Source: Deltaproteobacteria bacterium (GTDB lineage: Bacteria; Desulfobacterota; Binatia; Binatales; Binataceae). Taken from it: 11,762 bases of DNA. The position numbers were made by a program, and so were the translations under genes. The notes under the pieces are model-generated. The model was not told where the DNA came from and ran no database searches. It saw only the letters and a program-made list of their open reading frames with translations. The stretch lies in contig JAJZAG010000087.1 of assembly GCA_021799555.1 (NCBI GenBank), forward strand, positions 1 through 11,762, given 5' to 3'. Positions 1 through 7,712 of this stretch are shown in pieces (position 1 is the first letter of the stretch; every line of letters starts with the position of its first letter).

Positions 1-200
1 ACGCGATAATGCGAGTGCCAGTAATGACCCTTGATCCGGAGGCGTCGGTCGAGGAAGCAGCGCGCCTGATGCTACGCAACAAAATAGGCGGCCTGCCAAT
101 CGTCGAGCGCGGACGGCTGGTCGGAATCCTGACTGCGAGCGACGTCCTGAAGGCGTTTCTTAACGTGGTCGATGCGACGGGAAAGATCATGGAACCATGA
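1..200 (+). CDS. CBS-domain protein, C-terminal fragment (5' end outside the window)
   Basis: This is the end of a reading frame that is already open at the first base of the window and stops at TGA 198-200. About 65 residues are visible. The stretch PVMTLDPEASVEEAARLML followed by KIGGLPIVERGRLVGILTASDVL is the classic CBS motif: a beta strand, an 'SVEEAA' helix, a 'GGLPIV' turn, and a 'GxLVGILTxxDVL' ending. CBS domains usually come in pairs that bind adenine nucleotides, so a first copy probably lies upstream. Stand-alone CBS-pair proteins often accompany universal stress proteins and energy-stress genes, which fits the cluster that follows. An internal ATG at position 9 could be mistaken for a start, but it sits inside the CBS fold, so the gene is partial rather than a 63-residue protein. 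The specific ligand and partner cannot be told. Confidence 0.85.
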   Translation, partial: AIMRVPVMTLDPEASVEEAARLMLRNKIGGLPIVERGRLVGILTASDVLKAFLNVVDATGKIMEP

Positions 201-254
201 CCGGTTTGGACCAATTCTCGATGCGGGATCGACATTAGAATCGAAATGCAGCGC

Positions 255-261
255 AAGGAAG
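255..261 (+). promoter_or_regulatory. Ribosome binding site of the zinc-ribbon gene
   Basis: AAGGAAG lies 7 nt upstream of ATG 269. It supports that start and shows the gene is translated independently of the CBS gene, which ends 68 bp earlier. The 68-bp gap contains a TAGAAT at 236-241 that could be a -10 box, but I see no matching -35 at normal spacing. Confidence 0.6.
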
Positions 262-268
262 ATCTGCA

Positions 269-799
269 ATGAACAGCGAACGACTCGAAACCGGCAAGGG
301 AAAGATTCGCAGCCTCAACAGGCGTGGCACGCGTTCGGATAAAAGTCCGCCCGTGGTACGGCACTCGCGGCGGTACAAGGATCCTTCAATTTGCGAGCGA
401 TGTGGCTCGATTTATACCGCGAAAACCTGGCGCTCCGGACGCTCTCTGACGCCGGAAATGATTGAACAAGCCGTATGGACGATTTGCCCGGCATGCGAGC
501 AGTTGGATGAGGGCCAGTACTTTGGGCGCGTGTCGCTCTCGGGTGCGTATCTTGTTGCGAACCTTGACGCGATTCGGGCGCGAATCGCCAATGTCGAGCG
601 CCGGGCGCGTTTCACTCAGCCGGAGCGTCGCTTGGTCGCCACGGATTTCGACGGCAAAAGCTTGGAGGTTCTGACTAGTTCACAAAAGCTGGCGCATCGG
701 ATTGCGCGTGAGATTGAGAAAGCTTTCGGTGGCACCGTGCGCTACGCATGGTCGGATTCCGACGGTATGCTGACGGCGACCTGGTCGCGAGAGAAATAG
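269..799 (+). CDS. BCAM0308-like small zinc-ribbon protein
   Basis: This 176-residue soluble protein has a basic N-terminus (residues 1-36) followed by two CxxC knuckles, C42-x2-C45 and C73-x2-C76, which should bind one zinc. After that comes a helical segment (about 95-120) and a C-terminal alpha/beta part, in which a 'TSSQKLAHRIAREIEKAFGG' stretch precedes two short strands. The cysteine spacing, the 'ICERCGSIYTAKTW' and 'CPAC...DEGQYFGRV' blocks and the overall size resemble, by eye, the BCAM0308 family named after a gene of the Burkholderia low-oxygen-activated locus. The ribbon also recalls the N-terminus of the ribosome-export adaptor NMD3, suggesting but not showing an RNA or ribosome role. 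The biochemical function is unknown. The ATG at 269 has a good ribosome binding site. The next gene begins 5 nt after the stop, so the two are probably co-transcribed. Confidence 0.8.
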   Translation: MNSERLETGKGKIRSLNRRGTRSDKSPPVVRHSRRYKDPSICERCGSIYTAKTWRSGRSLTPEMIEQAVWTICPACEQLDEGQYFGRVSLSGAYLVANLDAIRARIANVERRARFTQPERRLVATDFDGKSLEVLTSSQKLAHRIAREIEKAFGGTVRYAWSDSDGMLTATWSREK

Positions 800-804
800 C
801 TGGC

Positions 805-3453
805 GTGAACGCGACGGACCAATCAGACAGCCCTCTCCCCACGGCGGCTGAATCTGGCGCCAAGCGCGGGTGGACGGGCTTGGATAAACTGGAAGCCGCG
901 CGGCGTCTCTCTCAATTCGGTCCCAACGAGTTCATACGCGTCCGATGGTGGGAGTCGGTCGTCCGCAGCCTACAGACCGTTGCGGATCCGATGGCATTGA
1001 TGCTCGCTGCGGCCGCGGCAGTTTACTATGCGCTAGGCGAACGCACCGATTCCTACGTGCTGCTCGCCGCTATTGCGCCGGTGCTTGGCGTCGATGTGGT
1101 GCTTCAGGCGCGCTCGCGTGCGGCCCTGCGTGAATTGGCAGGCATGGTTGCGCCGCGCGCCAGGGTTATACGTAACTCATTGGAAGTAGAAATTCCGACA
1201 CGAGAAATTGTCCCGGGCGACCTGCTGGTGCTCGAGCAAGGTGATTTGGTCCACGCAGACGCGATCGTACGCGCAGGTTCGAATTTGATCGCTGACGAAT
1301 CTCAATTGAGCGGCGAATCCGAACCCGTTAACAAGCAGCCATGCGCAGGGGCACCCGATTCTGACGAATCGAGCTTGCTGTACGCGGGCTCGCGAATCCT
1401 TGAAGGCAACGGGATTGTCGAAGTCACGGCTACGGGCCCTAATTCGCGGTACGGCGACTTGGCACACCGAACCGCAGAAATCACCCGACGTGCTACGCCA
1501 CTCGAGCGTAAGACTGCACGGATCGTCACTTGGATGGTTGGCATCGCCATATCCGTCGCGGCCATCGTATTCGGGTTGCGCGTGCTTGCCGGGGTTCCGG
1601 CAGGCAGCGCGTTTCTATATGCGATCAGCCTTGCAATGTCGGCGGCGGGCGAGGAATTTCTGCTCGTTTTGACGCTCTTCATGAGTCTCGGGGCCTACCG
1701 GCTCGGGCGCAATGGCGTCCTGGTGCGGCGTTTGGCCAGCGTTGAAACGCTCGGAGCCACGACCGTGATCTGCCTGGATAAAACCGGCACTTTGACGGTC
1801 GGCGAATTCGTGCTCAAAACACATCAACCGCTTGACCAGCACGGCAGCGACGCAGCATTGCTCGAAGCGGCGGCGCTTGCTTGCGAGGCCCGTCCAGCCG
1901 ACACGATGGAACGTGAGATCCTGGCCCATTGCGCGGCTCACGGCGTCGATACCAATGCACTCCACGCGCAATGGCGGTTGGTTCACGATTACCCATTTGA
2001 TATGGCCGGGAAGCACATGTCACACGTGTGGAGCGGGGTTGCGGGAGGAGCAACTGAGGGCGCTGGGAAGATTGTTGCCAAAGGCGCTCTCGAAGGAATT
2101 CTTGAGCATTGCGAGCTTGCGCCCGGCGAGGCAGCGCATGCCAAGCTTGAGAACGCACGGCTCGCGTCGGCAGGAATGCGAGTTTTGGCGGTCGCTGCGC
2201 GCAGCGGACTCGCAAGGGAGTTTACCGGACTTCGGCTGGAAGACGAGCGCGGCCTGCATCTGTTCGGACTACTCGGGTTTCTCGATCCGCTGCGTCCCTC
2301 GGTGCCTGCCGCTGTCGCACAATGCCATCGTGCGGGCGTGAAGCTCAAATTAATTACTGGCGACCACGGGTTGACGGCGCACGCAATTGCCGAAACGGCA
2401 GGCATTGCCGACAGCACTTCGGAGATCATCACGGGCGCTCAACTCGATGCGCTAAGTCCAGCCGCATTCGATCGCGCGGTCAGCGGCTGCACAATTTTTG
2501 CTCGCACCCGTCCGGATCAAAAATATGCGATCGTTGAGGCGCTCAGGCGTGCCGGAGAAATAGTCGCCATGACCGGCGATGGAATCAATGACGCGCCTGC
2601 GCTCCGGCGCGCAGACCTTGGAGTTGCGATGGGACGGCGGGGCACCGAGATTGCCCGTTCGGCGGCCGACATTGTGCTGCTGAACGACGACTTCGCGGCA
2701 CTGCCGATTACTATCCGCGAGGGACGGACACTGCTCGAATCGATTCGGCGCGCATTCCTGTATCTGATTGGGTTCAAAGTGATGCTGGTGTTGGTGGCGT
2801 TCAGCGCGCCAATACTTGGGCTGCCACTCTTGCTCGTGCCGGTGACTCTCGTGTGGCTTGAATTGATCGTGCATCCCGTATCCGCGCTCGCCTTCGAGGG
2901 TGCGGTTCCGCACGAAGCGGTGATGGCTCGGCCCCCAATTCCACCATCGGCGCCGCTCGTTGATCGGATCAGCGCGATTCGCGCCGGGATTTCAGGAACG
3001 CTGCTGGCTGCGGCCGCACTTTGCTTGTTCGCACTTCGCATGCGAGCCGGAGCGAATTACGCGCGGACCGTAGCGATGGTGGTGATCGTCGCAGGGAGCC
3101 TGATGCTCGTGATAGCCGAGATGGCAGGAACGCGGCCATGGTCGCGCCTGCGCCCGCCCCACAGCGTTCGTTTCTGGTGCGTGATACTGGCTGTCGCTGC
3201 AAGCCTGCCTATCTTCGTTTCCGTGCGGGCAATCGCTGCACTGCTGATGCTCCACCCTATTGCGCCATCAGATTGGTCGATAGCATTAGCTGCGGCAGCC
3301 GCCGCCGTCGGTTGGCGTGCGTCTGGTCCACCTGTGGGTTCGCAAAATCGACGTTCTCAACCCAACCCGACAATTGGGCACCGCGGTCTTGGCGGAGAGT
3401 GCGAACTTGTTAATGAAGATTCGCAAAGGAAGGACGGTTATGCCAACACATGA
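805..3453 (+). CDS. Cation-transporting P-type ATPase (P2-like) with a GEEF TM4 motif
   Basis: This is an 882-residue membrane pump that uses ATP to move a cation. In order it shows an N-terminal cation-ATPase domain (about 22-60), TM1-2, an actuator domain with SGES (E171), TM3-4, the phosphorylation motif DKTGTLT (acceptor D325), a nucleotide-binding domain with KGA (K426), the TGDH block, the hinge GDGINDAP (D592), and a C-terminal membrane part with about six helices. There is no CPC motif or metal-binding N-terminal domain, so it is not a heavy-metal P1B pump. The TM4 ion-site motif is GEEFL (282-286), where related bacterial pumps typically have PEEFP or PEGLP. TM6 carries LELIVHP. The ion is therefore uncertain. 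GTG 805 is preferred because it starts 5 nt after the previous stop. The in-frame ATG at 748 would overlap that gene by 52 nt. The hydrophilic tail overlaps the cytochrome gene by 14 nt. Confidence 0.9.
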   Translation: MNATDQSDSPLPTAAESGAKRGWTGLDKLEAARRLSQFGPNEFIRVRWWESVVRSLQTVADPMALMLAAAAAVYYALGERTDSYVLLAAIAPVLGVDVVLQARSRAALRELAGMVAPRARVIRNSLEVEIPTREIVPGDLLVLEQGDLVHADAIVRAGSNLIADESQLSGESEPVNKQPCAGAPDSDESSLLYAGSRILEGNGIVEVTATGPNSRYGDLAHRTAEITRRATPLERKTARIVTWMVGIAISVAAIVFGLRVLAGVPAGSAFLYAISLAMSAAGEEFLLVLTLFMSLGAYRLGRNGVLVRRLASVETLGATTVICLDKTGTLTVGEFVLKTHQPLDQHGSDAALLEAAALACEARPADTMEREILAHCAAHGVDTNALHAQWRLVHDYPFDMAGKHMSHVWSGVAGGATEGAGKIVAKGALEGILEHCELAPGEAAHAKLENARLASAGMRVLAVAARSGLAREFTGLRLEDERGLHLFGLLGFLDPLRPSVPAAVAQCHRAGVKLKLITGDHGLTAHAIAETAGIADSTSEIITGAQLDALSPAAFDRAVSGCTIFARTRPDQKYAIVEALRRAGEIVAMTGDGINDAPALRRADLGVAMGRRGTEIARSAADIVLLNDDFAALPITIREGRTLLESIRRAFLYLIGFKVMLVLVAFSAPILGLPLLLVPVTLVWLELIVHPVSALAFEGAVPHEAVMARPPIPPSAPLVDRISAIRAGISGTLLAAAALCLFALRMRAGANYARTVAMVVIVAGSLMLVIAEMAGTRPWSRLRPPHSVRFWCVILAVAASLPIFVSVRAIAALLMLHPIAPSDWSIALAAAAAAVGWRASGPPVGSQNRRSQPNPTIGHRGLGGECELVNEDSQRKDGYANT
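3425..3433 (+). promoter_or_regulatory. Ribosome binding site of the cytochrome gene, inside the ATPase end
   Basis: The purine-rich run AAAGGAAGG lies 6-7 nt before ATG 3440 and inside the last codons of the ATPase gene. It decides the start in favour of 3440 over the earlier in-frame ATGs at 3317 and 3410, which would place a long charged stretch before the signal peptide. Confidence 0.65.
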
Positions 3454-3904
3454 AGTGGTTTGTCCGCCTGAGATGCGGCGGCGGGCAACTCCCACGCCTG
3501 CCGGCAAACTGAGTGCGACGGTAATCGCACTATTCTTCGTGCTATCAGGTGCCGCCGTGCGGGCTGCGGAACCCGCCGGTAAAGCCGACTATCGCCGCTA
3601 TTGCGCCGATTGTCACGGCGACGATGCGACTGGAAACGGCCCGCTTGTTCATCAAATTCCGATGTCGCCGCCACCGAGCAATTTAACCCTGCTCGCACGC
3701 GCGCATGGTGGTACATTTCCGTTCGCCGAAGTGGTCAAATACATCGACGGACGCAATTCAATTCCGTCTCACGAACGTATCCAGATGCCCTTCTGGGGCG
3801 TTACGATGCAGAAGCCAAACCACGAATTCACGCCTAAGAGCAACGCAGAAGTAACGCGCCGGATCGCCGCAATGGCGCGGTACATCGAAAGTTTGCAGCG
3901 ATGA
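3440..3904 (+). CDS. Secreted single-heme c-type cytochrome (class I)
   Basis: This is a 154-residue electron carrier. Residues 1-23 are polar with an RRR cluster, 24-41 form a hydrophobic export segment, and cleavage is likely just after the AVRAA stretch near residue 43. The mature protein of about 110 residues contains one heme site, C55-A-D-C58-H59. The PFWG motif following M116 gives a likely methionine axial ligand. The C-terminal helix (about 135-152) is typical of class I cytochromes c. Similar domains shuttle electrons to terminal oxidases or alternative acceptors in the periplasm. Its reductant and oxidant are not evident, because no oxidase, dehydrogenase or cytochrome-maturation gene is in view. 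The start overlaps the ATPase end by 14 nt. The stop overlaps the start of the PRPP synthetase-like gene (ATGA), so translation of all three is probably coupled. Confidence 0.88.
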   Translation: MPTHEVVCPPEMRRRATPTPAGKLSATVIALFFVLSGAAVRAAEPAGKADYRRYCADCHGDDATGNGPLVHQIPMSPPPSNLTLLARAHGGTFPFAEVVKYIDGRNSIPSHERIQMPFWGVTMQKPNHEFTPKSNAEVTRRIAAMARYIESLQR

Positions 3905-4785
3905 CGAACCGCGCCACCCTGGTGCACTTCTTTTCCGATGATGCGCGTATCGCGCGGAGGTTAGCAGCAAGCGCAAGGCTAAGCTGCGCGAAGCTAAAGG
4001 AGCATCACTTCCCCGATGGCGAGTCGATGCCGCGGGTTGCCGCCGTGCTTGGCCGCGAGGCCGTTCTTGTACGAACGCTCGATCATCCCGGCGAAAAGCT
4101 ATTTGATTCCCTGCTGGCCGCCGATGCGATGCGCCGCGCCGGAGCGCGGCGCGTAACCCTGATCGCGCCCTACCTGCCCTATATGCGCCAGGACAAGGTT
4201 TTTCAACCTGGCGAACCGATTTCGCAACGGGTCATTGGCGGGGTTCTCGGCCGCGCCTTCGATCGAGTGATTACCGTCGAACCGCATCTCCATCGTATCA
4301 GCCGTCTTGGCGAAGCCGTTCCGTGTCAGGCTGATTCGGTTTCGGCTGCGCCGGCAATCACCGACTGGGTAAGACGGAACGCTCGCGACGCTCTGCTAGT
4401 CGGGCCGGATGCTGAATCGCGGCCGTGGATCGAATCGATCGCGGGCCATGCAGGCACCGCATCCGCGGTCGGCATCAAGCGTCGCGACAGCGACCGTCGG
4501 GTAAAGGTGCAATTTGGTTCGCTGGAACGGCGGGACCGTGCGATCATCGTCGACGACATAGCAAGCTCAGGTGCAACCCTCGCAGCCGCCGCACGAACCT
4601 TACGGGCGCGCGGTGTCACGACGGTAGATGTGATCGTCGTGCACGCGATCTTCGCTCCGGGAGCGATCACCAAGATCCATCGTGCGGGCGTGCACAAAAT
4701 TCTCTCTTGCGACACGATTCGTCACCCAACCAACGCCATCAGCATCGTTCCGCTGCTCGCGTCCGCGCTCGAAGGTATCCGTTGA
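3901..4785 (+). CDS. Divergent ribose-phosphate pyrophosphokinase (PRPP synthetase-like)
   Basis: This 294-residue cytosolic enzyme is a phosphoribosyltransferase-fold tandem of the PRPP synthetase family, which transfers pyrophosphate from ATP to ribose-5-phosphate. Visible marks are FPDGES (37-42), the ATP-side loop Y94-M-R96-Q-D-K-V-F-Q-P-G-E-P-I-S, GPDAES (168-173), a K-R-R catalytic-loop equivalent (193-195), and the PRPP loop VDDIASSGAT (217-226), where typical bacterial Prs has VDDMIDTAGT. It is shorter than the usual 310-320 residues, and the DLHAGQIQGFF block is replaced by VEPHLHRISRLG. The RQDKxFxPGEPIS and VDDIxSSGxT forms look closer to archaeal or class-III-like members. It is therefore probably not the housekeeping Prs but a stress-locus paralogue. 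The start overlaps the preceding stop by 4 nt (ATGA), and the next gene begins 1 nt after its stop. Confidence 0.82.
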   Translation: MTNRATLVHFFSDDARIARRLAASARLSCAKLKEHHFPDGESMPRVAAVLGREAVLVRTLDHPGEKLFDSLLAADAMRRAGARRVTLIAPYLPYMRQDKVFQPGEPISQRVIGGVLGRAFDRVITVEPHLHRISRLGEAVPCQADSVSAAPAITDWVRRNARDALLVGPDAESRPWIESIAGHAGTASAVGIKRRDSDRRVKVQFGSLERRDRAIIVDDIASSGATLAAAARTLRARGVTTVDVIVVHAIFAPGAITKIHRAGVHKILSCDTIRHPTNAISIVPLLASALEGIR

Positions 4786-4786
4786 A

Positions 4787-6190
4787 ATGAACAGATCAGG
4801 TTCCAGAAATCCCGCAATCCTGCGCTTTCTTGGCGCAGCGGGCACTGTTACTGGAAGCAGATTTCTGCTCACCACAGGTGGGCAAAAGGTACTTGTGGAT
4901 TGCGGGCTGTTCCAGGGATTGAAGGAATTGCGATTGCGCAATTGGGATCCTTTCCCGGTTGAACCCAAGCGCCTTGATGCGGTGGTGATCACGCACGCCC
5001 ATCTTGACCACAGCGGGTATCTTCCCTCGATTGTGCGATACGGTTACCGCGGTAGTATTTTCGCGACCAAGTCGACAGTGGACCTGTGCCGCATACTGCT
5101 GCCCGACAGTGGGCGTCTGCAGGAAGAGGAAGCGGAATATGCGAACCGAGCGGGCTACTCAAAGCATTCGCCAGCGTTGCCGCTTTACACCGAACAGGAT
5201 GCGGTTCAAGCGCAGGGGTACTTTGCACCGGTACGGTTTGACGCGCGAACGGAGGTGGCCAATGGCGTACACGCCACCTTCAGGAGCGCCGGGCATATTC
5301 TCGGCGCGGCCAGTATCCTCGTTGAGACTCCCTCGCGCCGCATCCTGTTCAGCGGCGACCTCGGCCGTCCGAACCATCCGCTACTGCGACCACCTGCGCC
5401 GCTTCCAGAGGCAGAGATTGTCGCGGTCGAATCAACGTACGGCGACCGTGTGCACGAGGATCAGAAGTCGCTGGAGGCATTTACGGGCGCGGTCGTGCGC
5501 ACCGCTGAGCGCGGCGGTGTGATTGTCATACCCTCGTTTGCAGTCGATCGAACCGAGGTGATCCTGTTTCACTTGCGAACGATGGTTCAGGCCGGGCGTA
5601 TTCCCGAACTTCCGATCTATGTCGACAGTCCGATGGCGTTGTCGGCGCTCAAGCTATACACCGACGCCATAGCCGTCGGCGATGCAGAAATCCGTCCCGA
5701 AATGGCCGGCCACGCCGAAGTTCTTGATCCCGGACTGACTTCCGAAATAACGACGCGCGAGGAGTCGATCGCCCTCAACCAGCTCGACGGTCCGATAATT
5801 ATTATCTCGGCATCAGGAATGGCGACCGGCGGCCGCGTCCTGCATCATCTCGCCCGTCGTCTGCCCGATTCGCGTAACTCGGTCATTCTGGTTGGCTATC
5901 AGGCGGAAGGAACGCGCGGTCGCCTGCTACTCGAAGGCGCATCGACGGTGAAGTTGCTGGGCCGCTATGTGCCCGTGCGCGCCGAAGTGGTCAGTGTGCC
6001 CGCGTTTTCGGTGCACGCGGACCGCGAAGAGATTCTGAAATGGCTGGCGACAGCGCCGCGTCCACCGGAGCTCGTGTTTATCGTGCATGGAGATCCGGCG
6101 GCGGCACAATCCCTGCGCGGCGCGGTGCGTAAGGAACTTGGCTGGGACGCCATCGTCCCGCGCCATCTCGAACAGGTTCGAATCGATTGA
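4787..6190 (+). CDS. MBL-fold/beta-CASP RNA-metabolising nuclease (CPSF/YSH1-like)
   Basis: This 467-residue protein is a normal length for bacterial beta-CASP metallo-beta-lactamase RNases. The metal site is complete: HAHLDH (70-75), H170 in SAGHILGA, D191 in SGDLG, and the terminal H410 in FSVHAD. The beta-CASP insert (about 215-365) has ESTYGD (motif A), IPSFAVDRTEV, and SASGMATGGR (motif B), followed by GYQAEGTRGR. These proteins hydrolyse RNA phosphodiester bonds with two zinc ions in the cytosol. Some are both endo- and exonucleolytic, and the substrate here is unknown. ATG 4787 is chosen because it begins 1 nt after the PRPP synthetase stop and about 10 residues before the first fold strand. 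The in-frame ATG at 4682 lies within the preceding gene. Placement between two nucleotide-metabolism enzymes suggests RNA turnover feeding nucleotide recycling. Confidence 0.9.
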   Translation: MNRSGSRNPAILRFLGAAGTVTGSRFLLTTGGQKVLVDCGLFQGLKELRLRNWDPFPVEPKRLDAVVITHAHLDHSGYLPSIVRYGYRGSIFATKSTVDLCRILLPDSGRLQEEEAEYANRAGYSKHSPALPLYTEQDAVQAQGYFAPVRFDARTEVANGVHATFRSAGHILGAASILVETPSRRILFSGDLGRPNHPLLRPPAPLPEAEIVAVESTYGDRVHEDQKSLEAFTGAVVRTAERGGVIVIPSFAVDRTEVILFHLRTMVQAGRIPELPIYVDSPMALSALKLYTDAIAVGDAEIRPEMAGHAEVLDPGLTSEITTREESIALNQLDGPIIIISASGMATGGRVLHHLARRLPDSRNSVILVGYQAEGTRGRLLLEGASTVKLLGRYVPVRAEVVSVPAFSVHADREEILKWLATAPRPPELVFIVHGDPAAAQSLRGAVRKELGWDAIVPRHLEQVRID

Positions 6191-6195
6191 GGAGG
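6189..6195 (+). promoter_or_regulatory. Strong Shine-Dalgarno of the phosphorylase gene
   Basis: GAGGAGG overlaps the TGA of the nuclease gene (6188-6190) and lies 5 nt before ATG 6201. It is among the best ribosome binding sites in the window. It rules out the earlier in-frame ATG at 6087. Confidence 0.75.
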
Positions 6196-6200
6196 ACGCG

Positions 6201-7703
6201 ATGTTCCGGCTGCGTCATTTGAGCCTCGACACACTGCGCGAGCACGTGATTGTCATTCATGAACACGCGGTAAAGGCGGGAAATCTTGGGTTCAACCCTC
6301 TCGACCGCGCAGTGGTAATGGGCACGGATTCGGCCGGGCAGCGGCGAGAGATCACCGGGGTATTGAACTTTTGTCTCGACGACCTAATCGGAGCTGACGA
6401 GATTGGCCTGTCCGATCAGGCCTTTCGTGATATTGAACTGCCAGAGGGTGCAGCCGTCGAAGCCACGTTGGCGGTAGCTCCGCGGAGCGTTGAGCGGGTA
6501 CGGACAAAGCTGGACGGGGTGCGCCTCGACCGTGCCGCTTTTAACGCGATTCTGTCTGACGTCGTGCAGCATCGCTATTCGCGCGTCGAACTGGCGATGT
6601 TCGTGCTCGCGTGCGCGCTGAAGAGACTCGATCTCGATGAGCTCTGCGACTATACGCAGGCCATGATCTCAACCGGCGAATCGCTGGATTTCGGAGGCGC
6701 GATCGTCGCAGATAAGCACTCGATCGGCGGCATTCCGGGAAATCGCACCACGATGATCGTGGTGCCGATCATCGCATCGCTGGGCGTCCTGATACCGAAG
6801 ACCTCGTCGCGCGCGATTACCAGCCCGGCCGGCACCGCGGACACGATGGGAGCGATCGCGAACGTTGAGCTCAGCCCCAAGCGGATGAAGGAAATCGTCG
6901 GGCGCATCGGGGGCTGTATCGGATGGGGTGGCGCTCTGCGGCTCGCACCCGCCGATGACATCCTGATAACCGTCGAGCGGCCAATGGAGATCGACACCGA
7001 AGCACAGATGGTCGCGTCAATACTCGCTAAAAAGAAGAGTGTTGGTGCGACCCACGTGGTAATCGATATCCCCGTCGGACCCACCGCCAAGGTTCGCAGC
7101 CAGACCGCAGCGCAACACCTGTCAGGGCTGTTTCACAGCATCGCCGACCGGGTAGGGCTTCGAGTTGAAGTTTTGATTACGCTCGCGCTCGGTCCGATCG
7201 GCCGAGGGATCGGCCCGCGGCTCGAGGCGCTTGATGTTCGCGCAGTGCTGGGCGGCGACAGTGCGAAGCTCAGTGACTTGCGTGAGAAATCGCTTTACCT
7301 TGCCGCACGCCTTCTCGAAATGACTCGCACAGTTTCACCTAACGGTGGTTATAGGGCCGCGCAACAGGCGCTTGACTCCGGCGCAGCGCTTCGGAAATTC
7401 AACGAGATCATCGCCTTGCAAGGCGCGCGAGACCTGCCTCCCGAGGCACCATATAAGTGCGAAATTCCGTCGAGATCGGACGGCAGGATCAGGGACATTG
7501 ATTGCCTCGAAATCGCGCGGGTTGCAAAGCGGGCGGGTGCGCCTGCCAATCTGAGCGCCGGCGTATTGCTACGCAAAACGGTCGGCGAAGTGACGGCTAG
7601 CGGCGAGACACTCTTCGAGATTCACGCGGCGAGCAGCGCGCAACTCGAGTTTGCACGTCAATACGCGACGTCGCATCCGGAAATGTTCCGGTATGGATTT
7701 TAA
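6201..7703 (+). CDS. AMP phosphorylase-like member of the thymidine phosphorylase family
   Basis: This 500-residue cytosolic enzyme belongs to the nucleoside phosphorylase II family. Its length exceeds that of E. coli DeoA (440) because of an N-terminal domain of about 85 residues, as in archaeal AMP phosphorylases. The phosphate and substrate signatures are DKHSIGGIPGN (171-181) and TSSRAITSPAGTADTM (201-216). In true thymidine phosphorylases the matching blocks are DKHSTGG(V)GD and SGRGLxHTGGTLDK, so the sequence points to an NMP substrate. The family reaction is NMP + phosphate to free base + ribose-1,5-bisphosphate. Residues from about 430 form the C-terminal PYNP-type domain. No ribose-1,5-bisphosphate isomerase or RuBisCO gene is in the window, so the fate of the product is open. 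The name thymidine phosphorylase is what automatic pipelines would probably give. It is the last gene of the plus-strand cluster and ends 9 bp from the convergent regulator. Confidence 0.88.
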   Translation: MFRLRHLSLDTLREHVIVIHEHAVKAGNLGFNPLDRAVVMGTDSAGQRREITGVLNFCLDDLIGADEIGLSDQAFRDIELPEGAAVEATLAVAPRSVERVRTKLDGVRLDRAAFNAILSDVVQHRYSRVELAMFVLACALKRLDLDELCDYTQAMISTGESLDFGGAIVADKHSIGGIPGNRTTMIVVPIIASLGVLIPKTSSRAITSPAGTADTMGAIANVELSPKRMKEIVGRIGGCIGWGGALRLAPADDILITVERPMEIDTEAQMVASILAKKKSVGATHVVIDIPVGPTAKVRSQTAAQHLSGLFHSIADRVGLRVEVLITLALGPIGRGIGPRLEALDVRAVLGGDSAKLSDLREKSLYLAARLLEMTRTVSPNGGYRAAQQALDSGAALRKFNEIIALQGARDLPPEAPYKCEIPSRSDGRIRDIDCLEIARVAKRAGAPANLSAGVLLRKTVGEVTASGETLFEIHAASSAQLEFARQYATSHPEMFRYGF

Positions 7704-7712
7704 GCGCCCGCG

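Noticed and set aside
206..241. Sigma-70 promoter TTGGAC ... TAGAAT before the zinc-ribbon gene
   Set aside because: The spacing is 24 bp, too long for a sigma-70 promoter, and no better -35 is present.
1302..3255. Long minus-strand and alternative-frame ORFs within the first P-type ATPase and other genes
   Set aside because: Their products are Arg- and Ser-rich with no motifs, as expected for shadow frames in GC-rich coding DNA.
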